Assembly: GCA_046313675.1 (NCBI GenBank)
Contig: JBKBXU010000084.1
Location: forward strand, 1 to 15,028
DNA from: JBKBXU01 sp046313675
GTDB taxonomy: Bacteria; Bacteroidota; Bacteroidia; Cytophagales; Cytophagaceae
Direction: 5' to 3'
Length of the DNA stretch: 15,028 nucleotides
Made by a program: the position numbers and the translations under genes. Each line of letters starts with the position of its first letter. Within the stretch, counting starts at the first letter, position 1. The notes under the pieces were generated by a model. It had not been told where the DNA came from and ran no database searches. It saw nothing but the letters and a program-made list of their open reading frames with translations. Positions 7,078 through 14,386 of this stretch are shown one piece after another.

Positions 7078-9753
7078 ATGCCGCTTCGAGAAAAAGAAAA
7101 ACTTAAGTGTAGTCAGGAAAATAACCCGTGGAAAACATGGGGGCCTTATCTTACAGAAAGGCAATGGGGGACCGTCAGAGAAGATTATAGCCCTGATGGT
7201 TCTGCCTGGGACTTTGTAACTCACGAAATGGCCAGAAGCAAGGCCTATCGCTGGGGCGAAGAAGGAATAGCCGGAATTTCCGACAATAAATCACTACTAT
7301 GTTTTGCCCTTGCCTTATGGAATGGAAAGGATCCCATTCTCAAAGAACGACTATTTGGCTTGTCAGGGTCTGAAGGTAACCATGGAGAGGATGTGAAGGA
7401 GATTTACTATTACCAGGAAAGTTCTCCCACCCATTCTTATATGAAAATGTTGTATCGTTACCCTCAACAGACTTTCCCTTATGAACAGCTTAGGAAGGTC
7501 AACAAAAACCGGGGTAAGCACGACATGGAGTATGAGATTTACGATACCAATGCCTTTGATGAAGATAGGTTTTTCGACGTAACTACCGAATATGCCAAAG
7601 CGGATACCAAAGACATTCTGATAAAAATTACGGTAAAGAATCAGGGGCCGGATCCGGCAGATCTGACAGTGCTTCCTACCTTATGGCTGCGAAATATCTG
7701 GAGCCTCGGTTATGCATGTGGCCCATCCCATATGAAAGCAGATTCCGACAAGAGTATTTTTGTTAAGCATCACCTCACAGGCGATTACCATTTCTACACA
7801 GAAGGTAGGGCGTCACTCTTATTTTGCAATAACGAAACCAATTATAAAAAACTTTTCAATGTGTCCAATACCTGTAAGTATTGTAAGGACGGCATCAATG
7901 ACTTCGTTGTTAACAAGAGAAACAGTGCCATTAATCCTAAGCAGGAGGGCACCAAGGCATCGGCCATGTACATCTTTACTCTGCAGTCCGGACAGGAGGA
8001 GGTTATACGCCTTCGACTTTCGGATGTAGAACATCAAAGCCCATTTGCCGATTTTGACTCCATTTTTACTGATCGCATTAGGGATAACGATGAGTTTTAC
8101 GCCGATCTTCAAAAACATATTGAAGACGAGGAAATGAAAATGATTCAGCGCCAGGCCTATGCCGGTATGCTGTGGAGCAAACAATATTATTATTTCAATG
8201 TAGAACAGTGGCTGAACGGAGATCCTGCAAAGACAACACCTCCGGTGGAACGTAAAAAAGGCCGCAACAGCCAGTGGAAACACCTGACCAATTCAAACAT
8301 TATTTCCATGCCCGACAAGTGGGAATATCCCTGGTATGCCGCCTGGGACCTCGCATTTCATTGCATACCCCTTGCCCGTCTGGATCCTGATTTTGCCAAA
8401 AGGCAACTTGTAATACTACTTAGAGAATATTACATGCACCCAAATGGGCAAATTCCGGCCTACGAATGGAACTTCAGTGATGTAAACCCTCCCGTGCATG
8501 CCTGGGCAACCTGGAAGGTGTATGAAATAGATAAAGAAGTAAACGGCAAAGGAGACCTTGATTTCCTGGAGCGGGTTTTCCAAAAATTACTGATGAATTT
8601 TACTTGGTGGGTAAACCGTAAAGACATTACTGGAAGCAACATCTTTGAAGGTGGATTCCTTGGCCTGGACAACATAGGGGTATTTGACCGAAGCCAGACC
8701 TTGCCGACCGGCGGGTTTATGGAGCAGGCAGATGGTACCAGTTGGATGGGAATGTATTCGCTGAATATGTTGCGCATTGCCAATGAACTATCCCTTCAGC
8801 GCCCCTCTTATCAGGATTCGGCATCCAAATTTTTTGAGCATTTTCTTTTTATTGCCGGTGCCATGAATGACATTGGGGGGGAAGGAATAAGTTTGTGGGA
8901 CGAGGAGGATGAATTTTATTTCGATGTGCTCCACCTGCCAAACGGGAAAAGCCTGCCGCTGAAGATACGTTCCATGGTCGGCCTGATTCCCTTGTTTGCT
9001 GTTCATAGTATTAAGCCGGAAGAGTTGGAGAAACTGCCTGACTTTAAACGAAGACTGGAGTGGGTGCTCACAAATCGTCCAAACCTGGCCAGTATGATAT
9101 CCAGTTGGTATGAGCCGGGCAAGGGAGAAACACGTATGTTGTCACTTCTAAAGGCTCAAAAGCTGAAGAAGGTGCTAAAGCGTATGCTTGACGAGGCAGA
9201 ATTCTTATCCGATTATGGGATACGCGCCTTGTCAAAATATCATAAAGCCAATCCATATAAATTTTACGTAGGGAACAATGTGTTTTCTGTTGGCTATCTC
9301 CCGGCAGAATCTGACTCGCTTTTATTTGGGGGCAATTCCAACTGGCGGGGACCTATATGGTTTCCGGTAAACTATCTGCTTATAGAATCGCTAAAGGAAT
9401 TTCATAAGTACTTTGGCGACGAGTTTAAAGTCGAGTTTCCAAGTGGATCCGGTAATCATATAACACTCAATCAGGTTGCTTTCAATGTGAGCAAGCGGCT
9501 TATTGATATATTTAGAGAAACCCCCGATGGAACAAGGCCGGTATTTGGTGGCAATGAGTTGATGCAAACCAACCCAAAGTTTAAGGATAACATTTTGTTC
9601 TATGAATATTTTCACGGAGACATTGGAGCAGGAATAGGAGCTTCCCATCAAACCGGTTGGACAGGCCTGGTAGCAGAACTTATTCATGAGTACTATTTAA
9701 ATAAAGAAGAATGGACAGAGAGCTCTTCAAAAGATTCTCTGCTCAAAACATAA
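7078..9753 (+). CDS. GH63-type glucosidase (MGH1-like glycoside hydrolase)
   Basis: This 891-residue protein is a full-length bacterial GH63-like hydrolase. The N-terminal signature WGPYLTERQWGTVREDYSPD (about 22-41) and RWGEEGIAGISD lead into a beta-sandwich domain. An (alpha/alpha)6 barrel follows from about 350 to the end. The expected catalytic residues are present: D424 in AAWDLAFH (likely general acid) and E843 in FYEYFHGD, just before ASHQTGWTGLV (likely general base); these roles are inferred from the family. No signal peptide is seen, so it should act in the cytoplasm on an alpha-linked glucoside or related compatible-solute glycoside; the substrate is not readable. A TAA immediately precedes the ATG, so this is the first possible Met in the frame. 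Together with the preceding DUF3352-like gene it is closed by the hairpin at 9825. Confidence 0.9.
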   Translation: MPLREKEKLKCSQENNPWKTWGPYLTERQWGTVREDYSPDGSAWDFVTHEMARSKAYRWGEEGIAGISDNKSLLCFALALWNGKDPILKERLFGLSGSEGNHGEDVKEIYYYQESSPTHSYMKMLYRYPQQTFPYEQLRKVNKNRGKHDMEYEIYDTNAFDEDRFFDVTTEYAKADTKDILIKITVKNQGPDPADLTVLPTLWLRNIWSLGYACGPSHMKADSDKSIFVKHHLTGDYHFYTEGRASLLFCNNETNYKKLFNVSNTCKYCKDGINDFVVNKRNSAINPKQEGTKASAMYIFTLQSGQEEVIRLRLSDVEHQSPFADFDSIFTDRIRDNDEFYADLQKHIEDEEMKMIQRQAYAGMLWSKQYYYFNVEQWLNGDPAKTTPPVERKKGRNSQWKHLTNSNIISMPDKWEYPWYAAWDLAFHCIPLARLDPDFAKRQLVILLREYYMHPNGQIPAYEWNFSDVNPPVHAWATWKVYEIDKEVNGKGDLDFLERVFQKLLMNFTWWVNRKDITGSNIFEGGFLGLDNIGVFDRSQTLPTGGFMEQADGTSWMGMYSLNMLRIANELSLQRPSYQDSASKFFEHFLFIAGAMNDIGGEGISLWDEEDEFYFDVLHLPNGKSLPLKIRSMVGLIPLFAVHSIKPEELEKLPDFKRRLEWVLTNRPNLASMISSWYEPGKGETRMLSLLKAQKLKKVLKRMLDEAEFLSDYGIRALSKYHKANPYKFYVGNNVFSVGYLPAESDSLLFGGNSNWRGPIWFPVNYLLIESLKEFHKYFGDEFKVEFPSGSGNHITLNQVAFNVSKRLIDIFRETPDGTRPVFGGNELMQTNPKFKDNILFYEYFHGDIGAGIGASHQTGWTGLVAELIHEYYLNKEEWTESSSKDSLLKT

Positions 9754-9824
9754 GCATTTTTAGGAAATTTTTTTAGCTGTTACTTTATTTTTTGTGTTAT
9801 AGGTGGTGAAGTAGATATTTTCCT

Positions 9825-9858
9825 GTGCCCGGATTCGTCCGGGCACGTAATTTTTAAT
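9825..9858 (+). terminator. Intrinsic terminator with UUCG loop after the glucosidase gene
   Basis: A perfect 9-bp stem, GTGCCCGGA (9825-9833) and TCCGGGCAC (9838-9846), encloses a TTCG tetraloop and is followed by GTAATTTTTA. It lies 71 bp past the stop codon of the glucosidase. The T tract is short, but the stem is very stable. Confidence 0.75.
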
Positions 9859-9860
9859 AT

Positions 9861-9925
9861 TACTCCACTCCAGTCTCTCCCTAAGATGACTCTGAGTTTT
9901 TTAAGCCCTAAACTTCAAATCTGAT
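9861..9925. repeat. Direct repeat bracketing the toxin gene, copy 1
   Basis: This 65-bp segment matches 11611-11676 with about nine differences, including three single-base indels. The last 31 bases (from GAGTTTTTTAAGCCC on) are identical apart from one base. It contains a degraded form of the terminator hairpin found intact in copy 2. Confidence 0.85.
9868..9902 (+). terminator. Degenerate terminator in repeat copy 1
   Basis: CTCCAG (9868-9873) can pair with CTGAG (9892-9896) with one bulge, followed by six T (9897-9902). The inner stem is weaker than in copy 2. It would act as a back-up behind the UUCG hairpin. Confidence 0.5.
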
Positions 9926-10050
9926 TTTTTAAAAACCAAGAGTTTTATTTATTGCTCAATTTACCAACCTGCGATTTAGATAAATTATATATAAACATGC
10001 ACAGATGATTGCTTTTTTTCGCCCAAAAATGGAAAAATACTGATAAAGCT

Positions 10051-10081
10051 TTGTGTTTTCTATGAAATTAATTTAGCTTTA
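10051..10081 (+). promoter_or_regulatory. Candidate promoter of the DUF4157 effector gene
   Basis: TTG (10051-10053), a 20-base spacer and TAGCTTTA (10074-10081) resemble TTG-N19-TAnnTTTG with one mismatch and one extra spacer base. It would give a leader of about 120 bases before the ATG at 10212. Confidence 0.35.
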
Positions 10082-10211
10082 AGGCTTTATGCAACAGCCA
10101 CTTTAGCAGGTACAATGTAAAAGAGAGGAGTAAATTGGAAAGTGTAATAGATATACAAAAAGGCGAAATGCTATTAGTCAGTAGACTAATCCAAAGTTAA
10201 AAGAAAATACT

Positions 10212-11006
10212 ATGAACACCTACGCTGACAAAAAAACCGAAAATATAAACCGGGCAGGAGTGAATAAATATTCTCATAAACAGGCTAATAGCGAGTCTGC
10301 TTATCCGTTTATAGATAATCGTCCCGAAGCGGCAACACAAAAAAAAGTGCAAGAGATGGCACATAACAGTCCGCAGGTGCGGCAGATGAAAGCTTCTCAG
10401 GAAATAGCGAATAATAGTCCGCAGTCAAAACAAGCAGCTCAGTTACAGGCAATGGTCAATGGCTATTCTGCCCGTCAATATAAGCCAATCCAAAAGAATG
10501 GGAATAATACTGGTTTACCGGATGATCTAAAGGCAGGGGTTGAAAACATATCTGGCTATTCTATGGATGATGTCAAAGTACACTATAATTCTGATAAACC
10601 GGCAGAATTACAAGCCCATGCTTACGCACAGGGAACAGATATCCATATCTCACCCGGACAGGAAAAACACCTCCCTCACGAAGCTTGGCATGTAGTCCAA
10701 CAAAAGCAGGGAAGGGTAAAACCCACCATACAGATGAAGGGCAATGTAAATGTAAACAATGATGCGGGGCTGGAGACAGAAGCGGATGAGATGGGGGAAA
10801 AGGTGGCAACGCAAGATTCCATTCATCATAAAGCCTGTGGATGTGCAGCTTGTAGCAGTAATACCATAAATTCCACCTTGCAAGCGAAACCTGTAGTCCA
10901 ACGTTATTGTGGATTACCAGGGTGTACCGATCCTAAATGTGATGATACCGAAAACCATAAAATAAGCCACTTCCGCCGCTTGAGAAGTGTAGATATTTAT
11001 AATGCT
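10212..11006 (+). CDS. DUF4157 (eCIS core domain) effector, N-terminal part before assembly gap
   Basis: The 265 codons up to the gap encode the delivery half of a polymorphic effector. Residues 44-90 contain repeated phrases (MAHNSPQVRQ, IANNSPQSKQ, MVNGYSARQ) at about 16-17-residue spacing, typical of N-termini of such proteins. Residues 101-178 are the DUF4157 domain, with SGYSMDDVKVHYNS, AYAQGTDIHISPG and the zincin motif HEAWH (156-160); LETEADEMG (187-195) may hold the third metal ligand. A cysteine-rich linker follows: ACGCAAC (208-214) and CGLPGCTDPKC (233-243). The family is linked to cargo of extracellular contractile injection systems, but no structural genes of one are in this window. 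No signal peptide is seen. The frame continues into the N run; the TAG just after it is an artefact of the placeholder length. The C-terminal half is listed separately. Confidence 0.85.
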
Positions 11007-11016
11007 NNNNNNNNNN
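11007..11016. other. Assembly gap of 10 N
   Basis: Ten undetermined bases lie inside the effector gene. The frames on either side join only if the true length of missing sequence is 2 modulo 3, so the ten N are probably a placeholder and not a measured length. Confidence 0.95.
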
Positions 11017-11017
11017 T

Positions 11018-11503
11018 GATTTAGGGAAAGGATCCGGCACTAGTCAAACCACAAGGGATTATGTGCAAGATCCTAATTCCTTCTATCCTGAGGAGGTGTC
11101 GCTTTCATATACCAACGAGGACAGTAGCTTTAAAGGAGAGTCCAGTTATCTGCAACCCCCTCGCACCCCAGGCATGAAACCAGATGCAGGGCATATTTTT
11201 GGCAATCAATATGGCGGGTCTGGTAAAGACACTGCCAATATTTTTGCACAGGAGCCCAAACACAATCGAGGAAACAGTTACCAGGGAAAACGTACCTTTG
11301 AAAAATGGCGCGAAACTGAAAATGAAATTCGTTCAGGGATTACAAAAGGTCACCGTCTTAAAATTGCAGCAAAATTACATCGGAATCGCAGGAAAAAATA
11401 TGATCCGAATTCGATCAGTGATAAAGAATATCGTGAATTTATGAAACAGTGGTATAGAAGGGACGATGATCGGGATAAGGGCGGTGGAGGACTTATGACT
11501 TAA
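11018..11503 (+). CDS. Effector C-terminal part: DNA/RNA non-specific endonuclease-like toxin domain
   Basis: The frame is open from the gap edge (starting DLGKGSGTSQTTRDY) to the TAA at 11503, 161 residues, and is best read as the continuation of the DUF4157 gene. PDAGHIFGNQYGGSG followed by TANIFAQEPKHNRGN and a basic WRETENEI resembles the beta-beta-alpha metal-finger nucleases annotated as DNA/RNA non-specific endonucleases. The histidine of DAGH (codon 11192-11194) would be the general base, and the asparagine in TANIF or HNRGN a metal ligand; these roles are inferred. The tail is rich in K, R and D and ends DKGGGGLMT. A GTG at 11063 could be called as a start by software, but it lies in the middle of the open frame. 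No immunity gene follows. The intact terminator of repeat copy 2 ends the unit. Confidence 0.75.
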   Translation, partial: DLGKGSGTSQTTRDYVQDPNSFYPEEVSLSYTNEDSSFKGESSYLQPPRTPGMKPDAGHIFGNQYGGSGKDTANIFAQEPKHNRGNSYQGKRTFEKWRETENEIRSGITKGHRLKIAAKLHRNRRKKYDPNSISDKEYREFMKQWYRRDDDRDKGGGGLMT

Positions 11504-11610
11504 TCTCAAATTTTACTTTTGATGCTTTTAAAATTTGATCACTATTGGTTTTTCATTTCCGTATCAGCCTTTCTTCGTGCCCTACGTGCTACCAAAAGAT
11601 CACTCCGCTC

Positions 11611-11676
11611 TACTCCCGCTCCAGTCTCTCCTAAGAGGGCTCTGGAGTTTTTTAAGCCCTAAACTTCAAGTCTGAT
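11611..11676. repeat. Direct repeat bracketing the toxin gene, copy 2
   Basis: This copy matches 9861-9925 at roughly 87-90 percent by eye. It holds the intact hairpin and T run, so it is the less decayed copy. The distance between copies is about 1.75 kb and spans exactly the effector gene and its leader. Confidence 0.85.
11619..11653 (+). terminator. Intrinsic terminator after the effector gene
   Basis: CTCCAG (11619-11624) pairs with CTGGAG (11642-11647). Inside, CTCTC (11626-11630) pairs with GAGGG (11635-11639) around a CTAA loop. Six T follow at 11648-11653. It lies 115 bp after the effector stop codon. Confidence 0.75.
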
Positions 11677-11746
11677 CATGCCCCTTCGTGCATCCGCTTC
11701 AGCAAATTATCGTACTTTCCCTTCGTGTCCATCGTGATACCAAAAA

Positions 11747-11926
11747 ATGCCTGCGCTTCAGCGCCACTCCGTGTCAGTCACTAACCACGGAAACAATGTG
11801 CTACCAACTACAAATACAGTTGAACATCGTCAAGCCAGGGAGTTAAAGTTTCTCACTATTGTTTCTATGGTCTATGGCGTGAAGGCCAGTAGGGAGGAAG
11901 TGTTAATGTTTATGGACTATTATTAA
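11747..11926 (+). CDS. Doubtful 59-codon ORF, possible gene remnant
   Basis: An ATG at 11747 opens 59 codons to TAA at 11926. The second half (EHRQARELKFLTIVSMVYGVKASREEVLMFMDYY) has protein-like composition, while the first part overlaps the intergenic repeat at 11722-11758. I do not recognise it. It could be the 3' end of a decayed gene, a small immunity-type protein behind the effector, or a chance frame; there is no clear ribosome binding site. Confidence 0.25.
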   Translation: MPALQRHSVSVTNHGNNVLPTTNTVEHRQARELKFLTIVSMVYGVKASREEVLMFMDYY

Positions 11927-12003
11927 TTATAACAAGAAGGCTGATTCCATGTTCTATTTTAAAGGCCTAATTAAATATTTTTAGTGTTTACAAACGGAGG
12001 GAT

Positions 12004-12339
12004 ATGCTTGAACCGGCATTTGTGATAGCATTTATTGTGTATTTTGTTAAAGCGACTACCTGGAAGGGGATGATTTTTTTTGGAGTGAAACAGAAGTTGG
12101 AAGGTTTGCCTGAATTTTTTAAAAAACCATTGTTCTCCTGCCCGGTATGTATGACGCCCTGGTGGGGTGCCGCAATATATCTTATTGCTCATTATTATAA
12201 CCTTACAGGTTTTGAGGAGCTGACTTTGCCGAGACTGATTTTTACCGTCTTTATTTCATCAGGTATAAATACTATTTTTCTTTTGTTCAACAAACTGTAC
12301 GATGTTAATGTCCGAAGTTTCAGACGAAATGATAAATGA
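12004..12339 (+). CDS. Small inner-membrane protein with CPVCMTPWW motif
   Basis: This 111-residue protein has a hydrophobic segment at about 4-16, a short loop and FSCPVCMTPWWG at about 44-55. Two further membrane segments follow at about 53-66 and 77-95, then a basic tail RSFRRNDK. The CxxC followed by W at a membrane entry recalls DUF1360-like small membrane proteins, a weak comparison made by eye. The CxxC could bind a metal or be a redox pair. An unusually strong Shine-Dalgarno match GGAGGG (11996-12001) lies only 2 bases before the ATG, closer than usual; no in-frame alternative ATG, GTG or TTG lies between it and the upstream stop at 11968. It is convergent with the M48 gene, with one base between stop codons. 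Function unknown. Confidence 0.7.
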   Translation: MLEPAFVIAFIVYFVKATTWKGMIFFGVKQKLEGLPEFFKKPLFSCPVCMTPWWGAAIYLIAHYYNLTGFEELTLPRLIFTVFISSGINTIFLLFNKLYDVNVRSFRRNDK

Positions 12340-12340
12340 T

Positions 12341-13135
12341 TTATTCCTTCACTGCCTCTTTCATTTTCTGCCAGGTAGCATCTTGTAAAACAGGCTTAAA
12401 TGAATGACCTTTTTTTATATAGTGGATTATTTCAATTGCCCGATCTTCAGAGCCGGGATGCGTGGATAGATATTTTAATGGGCCGGGTAACTTATCATTT
12501 ATTGAACCGAACTGAAACATTAGTTCAGCAAAGGGTTCAGGATTTATTTCTGCTTTTATTAGGTAGTCTACTGCGGTTAAATCAGCTTCACTTTCCATTT
12601 CCCGGCTGTAGGACGCTGAAGAAAGCACCCTGCCAAGTTCGGCACCTGTTTCTATGCCGCCATTCCCTGATACCATACCGACAAGCACTGCAAGGCCGGT
12701 TTGCCTGATCAGTTTTTTCATGGCATGCTTTTTCTCTATATGCGCTAGTTCATGGCCTAACACGCCTGCAAGCTCGCTTTCATTTGCACATTTTTTGAGC
12801 ATTCCTGTAAAAACCACCATATATCGTCCCGGAGCAACGTAGGCATTTTCAATGTCCCTGTTTACGACATGGAGTTTTATGCTTTCTCTGGAGATGTCTT
12901 TTGCTATGAAAATATGGGTTCGGAGAGAGTCAACGACGATACTAATATCAGGGCTGGCAAGTTTGTCCTGCTCTTGCTCGAGGTATTGTCCGTACAATTT
13001 TCCTATTTGTTCTTCCAGGTTATCATTGTCTTTATCGATTCCAAACATGGAGGTCCATTCTATCTTGCTAAGAAGCAGCCAGAAAGAACCCAATATACAA
13101 AGGGAAACTGTAAGTTCAGATAGTACTTTTTTCAT
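12341..13135 (-). CDS. M48 family zinc metallopeptidase, membrane-anchored
   Basis: The 264-residue protein has an N-terminal hydrophobic segment (about 5-23, LTVSLCILGSFWLLL) that should anchor it in the inner membrane with the peptidase in the periplasm. The zinc motif HELAH is at 128-132 and the third ligand lies in ESEAD (181-185). NAYVAPGRYMVVFTGML (97-113) and the late LSTHPGSEDRAIEI (223-236) are both typical of M48 loiP/bepA-type peptidases, which degrade or mature envelope proteins. Length fits a stand-alone catalytic domain without TPR repeats. It is the last gene of a four-gene unit and overlaps the preceding DUF4870 gene by 20 bp, so translational coupling is likely. There is no room for a terminator before the convergent neighbour. 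Confidence 0.9.
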   Translation of the reverse strand: MKKVLSELTVSLCILGSFWLLLSKIEWTSMFGIDKDNDNLEEQIGKLYGQYLEQEQDKLASPDISIVVDSLRTHIFIAKDISRESIKLHVVNRDIENAYVAPGRYMVVFTGMLKKCANESELAGVLGHELAHIEKKHAMKKLIRQTGLAVLVGMVSGNGGIETGAELGRVLSSASYSREMESEADLTAVDYLIKAEINPEPFAELMFQFGSINDKLPGPLKYLSTHPGSEDRAIEIIHYIKKGHSFKPVLQDATWQKMKEAVKE

Positions 13136-13568
13136 GGTATGGCTTGCATATAAGGTTAGTCAGACTTCCAAAAAACCACCATTCGACATGTATTCCTTTT
13201 CGGGTTTGAATGGCGGTATATATAGTGAAAATAAATTCTGTCAAATTAAAAAGAAGTGCCGTTAAAATGTAAGCAAAATATTGGTTGTCTGCCCGGGTAT
13301 CTCTGAAGATAATAGATATTGTCCACCAAAACAGGGTCGAATTTACGATAAACAAAGAAATTTGGGATAGAAGAGCCTGGGTGCAATGCCAGCGGACAAA
13401 ATAGCTACCCTTCCTATTTGCCAGAAAGAAAATCAGTGTGGCAATAAGGTTTATGATGGGAAGAGGAAGCCCTGCAATTAAGGCAACCAGCGACATGACA
13501 TAACTGTTGGAAGCTTTTTCCGCTTCATTATCATGGGGGGTATATGGAAATTCTTTTATAGCAATCAT
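13116..13568 (-). CDS. DUF4870-like multi-pass membrane protein
   Basis: This 150-residue protein opens with a short polar stretch (EFPYTPHDNEAEKAS) and then has about four hydrophobic segments: MSLVALIAGLPLPIINLIATLIFFLA, QALLSQISLFIVNSTLFWWTI, YFAYILTALLFNLTEFIFTIYTA and a short one near the end. The pattern of a membrane helix, then NRKGSYFVRWHCTQALLSQI, matches DUF4870 (a small Tic20-like membrane family). No catalytic residues are apparent. It overlaps the upstream DUF2752 gene by the ATGA tetranucleotide and the downstream M48 gene by 20 bp, so these three are almost surely co-translated. The neighbours suggest an envelope quality-control or membrane-insertion role, which is inference. 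Confidence 0.75.
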   Translation of the reverse strand: MIAIKEFPYTPHDNEAEKASNSYVMSLVALIAGLPLPIINLIATLIFFLANRKGSYFVRWHCTQALLSQISLFIVNSTLFWWTISIIFRDTRADNQYFAYILTALLFNLTEFIFTIYTAIQTRKGIHVEWWFFGSLTNLICKPYHEKSTI

Positions 13569-13984
13569 AGTCCCTTATAGATGTTCCAAATCCAATTACA
13601 TAAAACCAAAAAAATTAGAGGGATGGCAATATACCTGCGCCTCAAAAAGATCTCTGTTTTGTTGTAGAAAGAATGTAGACTGTTTTTGTTTAATAAGAGG
13701 TCATAACTTATCCAAAACGGAGTTATGCCCATAATTAGTATCCCTATGATGCCAATGGGATTGATAGCGATTGATCCTAAGGTATTTCCTTTAAGGAAAG
13801 ATAAGGCAGCTCTGGTAGAGCCACAAGAAGGACAGGGTATACCCGTTACGTTTTTCACCGGACACAATGTGAAATCAGAGTGCGTCGGAGTGGTATTGTG
13901 AAACATTACCAACGTTAGCCAGATATACCCTGCTATACAAGCAGCCGACAGTAACAAATAAAGGTTGTTCCTGCCTGCATTCAT
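13565..13984 (-). CDS. DUF2752 membrane protein
   Basis: The 139-residue protein carries the DUF2752 signature: CPVKNVTGIPCPSCGSTRA at about 41-59, with the CPxCGxTR core at 51-58. Membrane segments lie at about 8-27, 74-96 and 117-135. The cysteine pair next to a membrane helix suggests metal or redox chemistry, but no function is established for the family that I know of. It starts 2 bp after the TM2 gene's stop and its own stop overlaps the start of the DUF4870 gene, so it is the second gene of the unit. Confidence 0.85.
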   Translation of the reverse strand: MNAGRNNLYLLLSAACIAGYIWLTLVMFHNTTPTHSDFTLCPVKNVTGIPCPSCGSTRAALSFLKGNTLGSIAINPIGIIGILIMGITPFWISYDLLLNKNSLHSFYNKTEIFLRRRYIAIPLIFLVLCNWIWNIYKGL

Positions 13985-13985
13985 A

Positions 13986-14324
13986 TTAACCGATGACCTG
14001 CATTAATTTTTCCATATTTTTCTCTCTGGTTGCACCCATAATTAGGAACCAGTCTACAATGGCCCAAATGCCTAAGCCCCCGCAGGTAAGTAACTTGCCT
14101 ACACCTATACCGGTATCGCCAATCATAAACCTGTCAACACCAAAACTTCCAGCCACTAAGGATATGATAATACTCGTGGTAGGGTCTTTAAAAGAAATTG
14201 ATTGAACAGAGATCCACTTAGATTCATCAAGTTGTAATAATCGATCTCTGATTGACTGGATTTGATGACTTTCAAAAAATTTGTTGTTTGCCATGATAAA
14301 CATGTCAACTTTTTGTGCTTCCAT
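13986..14324 (-). CDS. TM2 domain-containing membrane protein
   Basis: The first 45 of 112 residues are polar and helical (QIQSIRDRLLQLDESKW). A TM2 domain follows: helix one (about 49-66, TSIIISLVAGSFGVDRF), the GVDRFMIGD turn, and helix two (about 73-97, ending IWAIVDWFLIMGATREKN). The family has two membrane helices joined by a short loop containing a DRF-like motif. Its role is unsettled. Met8 and Met11 are alternative starts; the ATG at 14324 was taken because the frame is coherent from there. It is the promoter-proximal gene of the TM2-DUF2752-DUF4870-M48 unit. Confidence 0.85.
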   Translation of the reverse strand: MEAQKVDMFIMANNKFFESHQIQSIRDRLLQLDESKWISVQSISFKDPTTSIIISLVAGSFGVDRFMIGDTGIGVGKLLTCGGLGIWAIVDWFLIMGATREKNMEKLMQVIG

Positions 14325-14386
14325 AAAATTTAGTATAGTTTAAAAATTTCCTACTCTATAGGCTTTTCGGATACGCCCCGTTTTTA

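Larger units (their letters stand above)
9754..10211. other. Gene-free stretch with two terminators and toxin leader
   Basis: No convincing gene lies in these 458 bp. The first 170 hold the UUCG hairpin and copy 1 of the terminator-like repeat. The remaining AT-rich 286 bp form the leader of the DUF4157 gene, with a promoter candidate at 10051-10081. Near 10124-10134 there is an AGAGGAG followed by a 22-codon open frame that begins with TTG at 10136; coding is not supported. Confidence 0.5.
11504..12003. other. Gene-poor intergenic stretch of degenerate repeats
   Basis: These 500 bp hold terminator copy 2, a pair of imperfect GC-richer direct repeats (11574-11609 and 11722-11758, both of the form TTCGTG..C...CGTG.TACCAAAA), and one doubtful 59-codon ORF. 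No immunity gene, RNA gene or insertion sequence was recognised. Confidence 0.5.

Noticed and set aside
7819..8283. 154-codon open frame on the minus strand
   Set aside because: It lies wholly antisense to the well-supported GH63 gene and its translation resembles no protein family.
10136..10201. 22-codon open frame starting TTG after AGAGGAG, ahead of the effector gene
   Set aside because: A rare start codon, very short length and no recognisable sequence; not enough to call a leader peptide.
11017..11024. Stop codon (TAG at 11022) just after the N run, suggesting the effector gene ends there
   Set aside because: It arises only because ten N set the wrong phase; the other frame is open from the gap and encodes a coherent nuclease domain.
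11063..11503. Separate nuclease gene starting with GTG at 11063
   Set aside because: The same frame is open back to the gap, there is no ribosome binding site, and the fusion to DUF4157 is the usual architecture.
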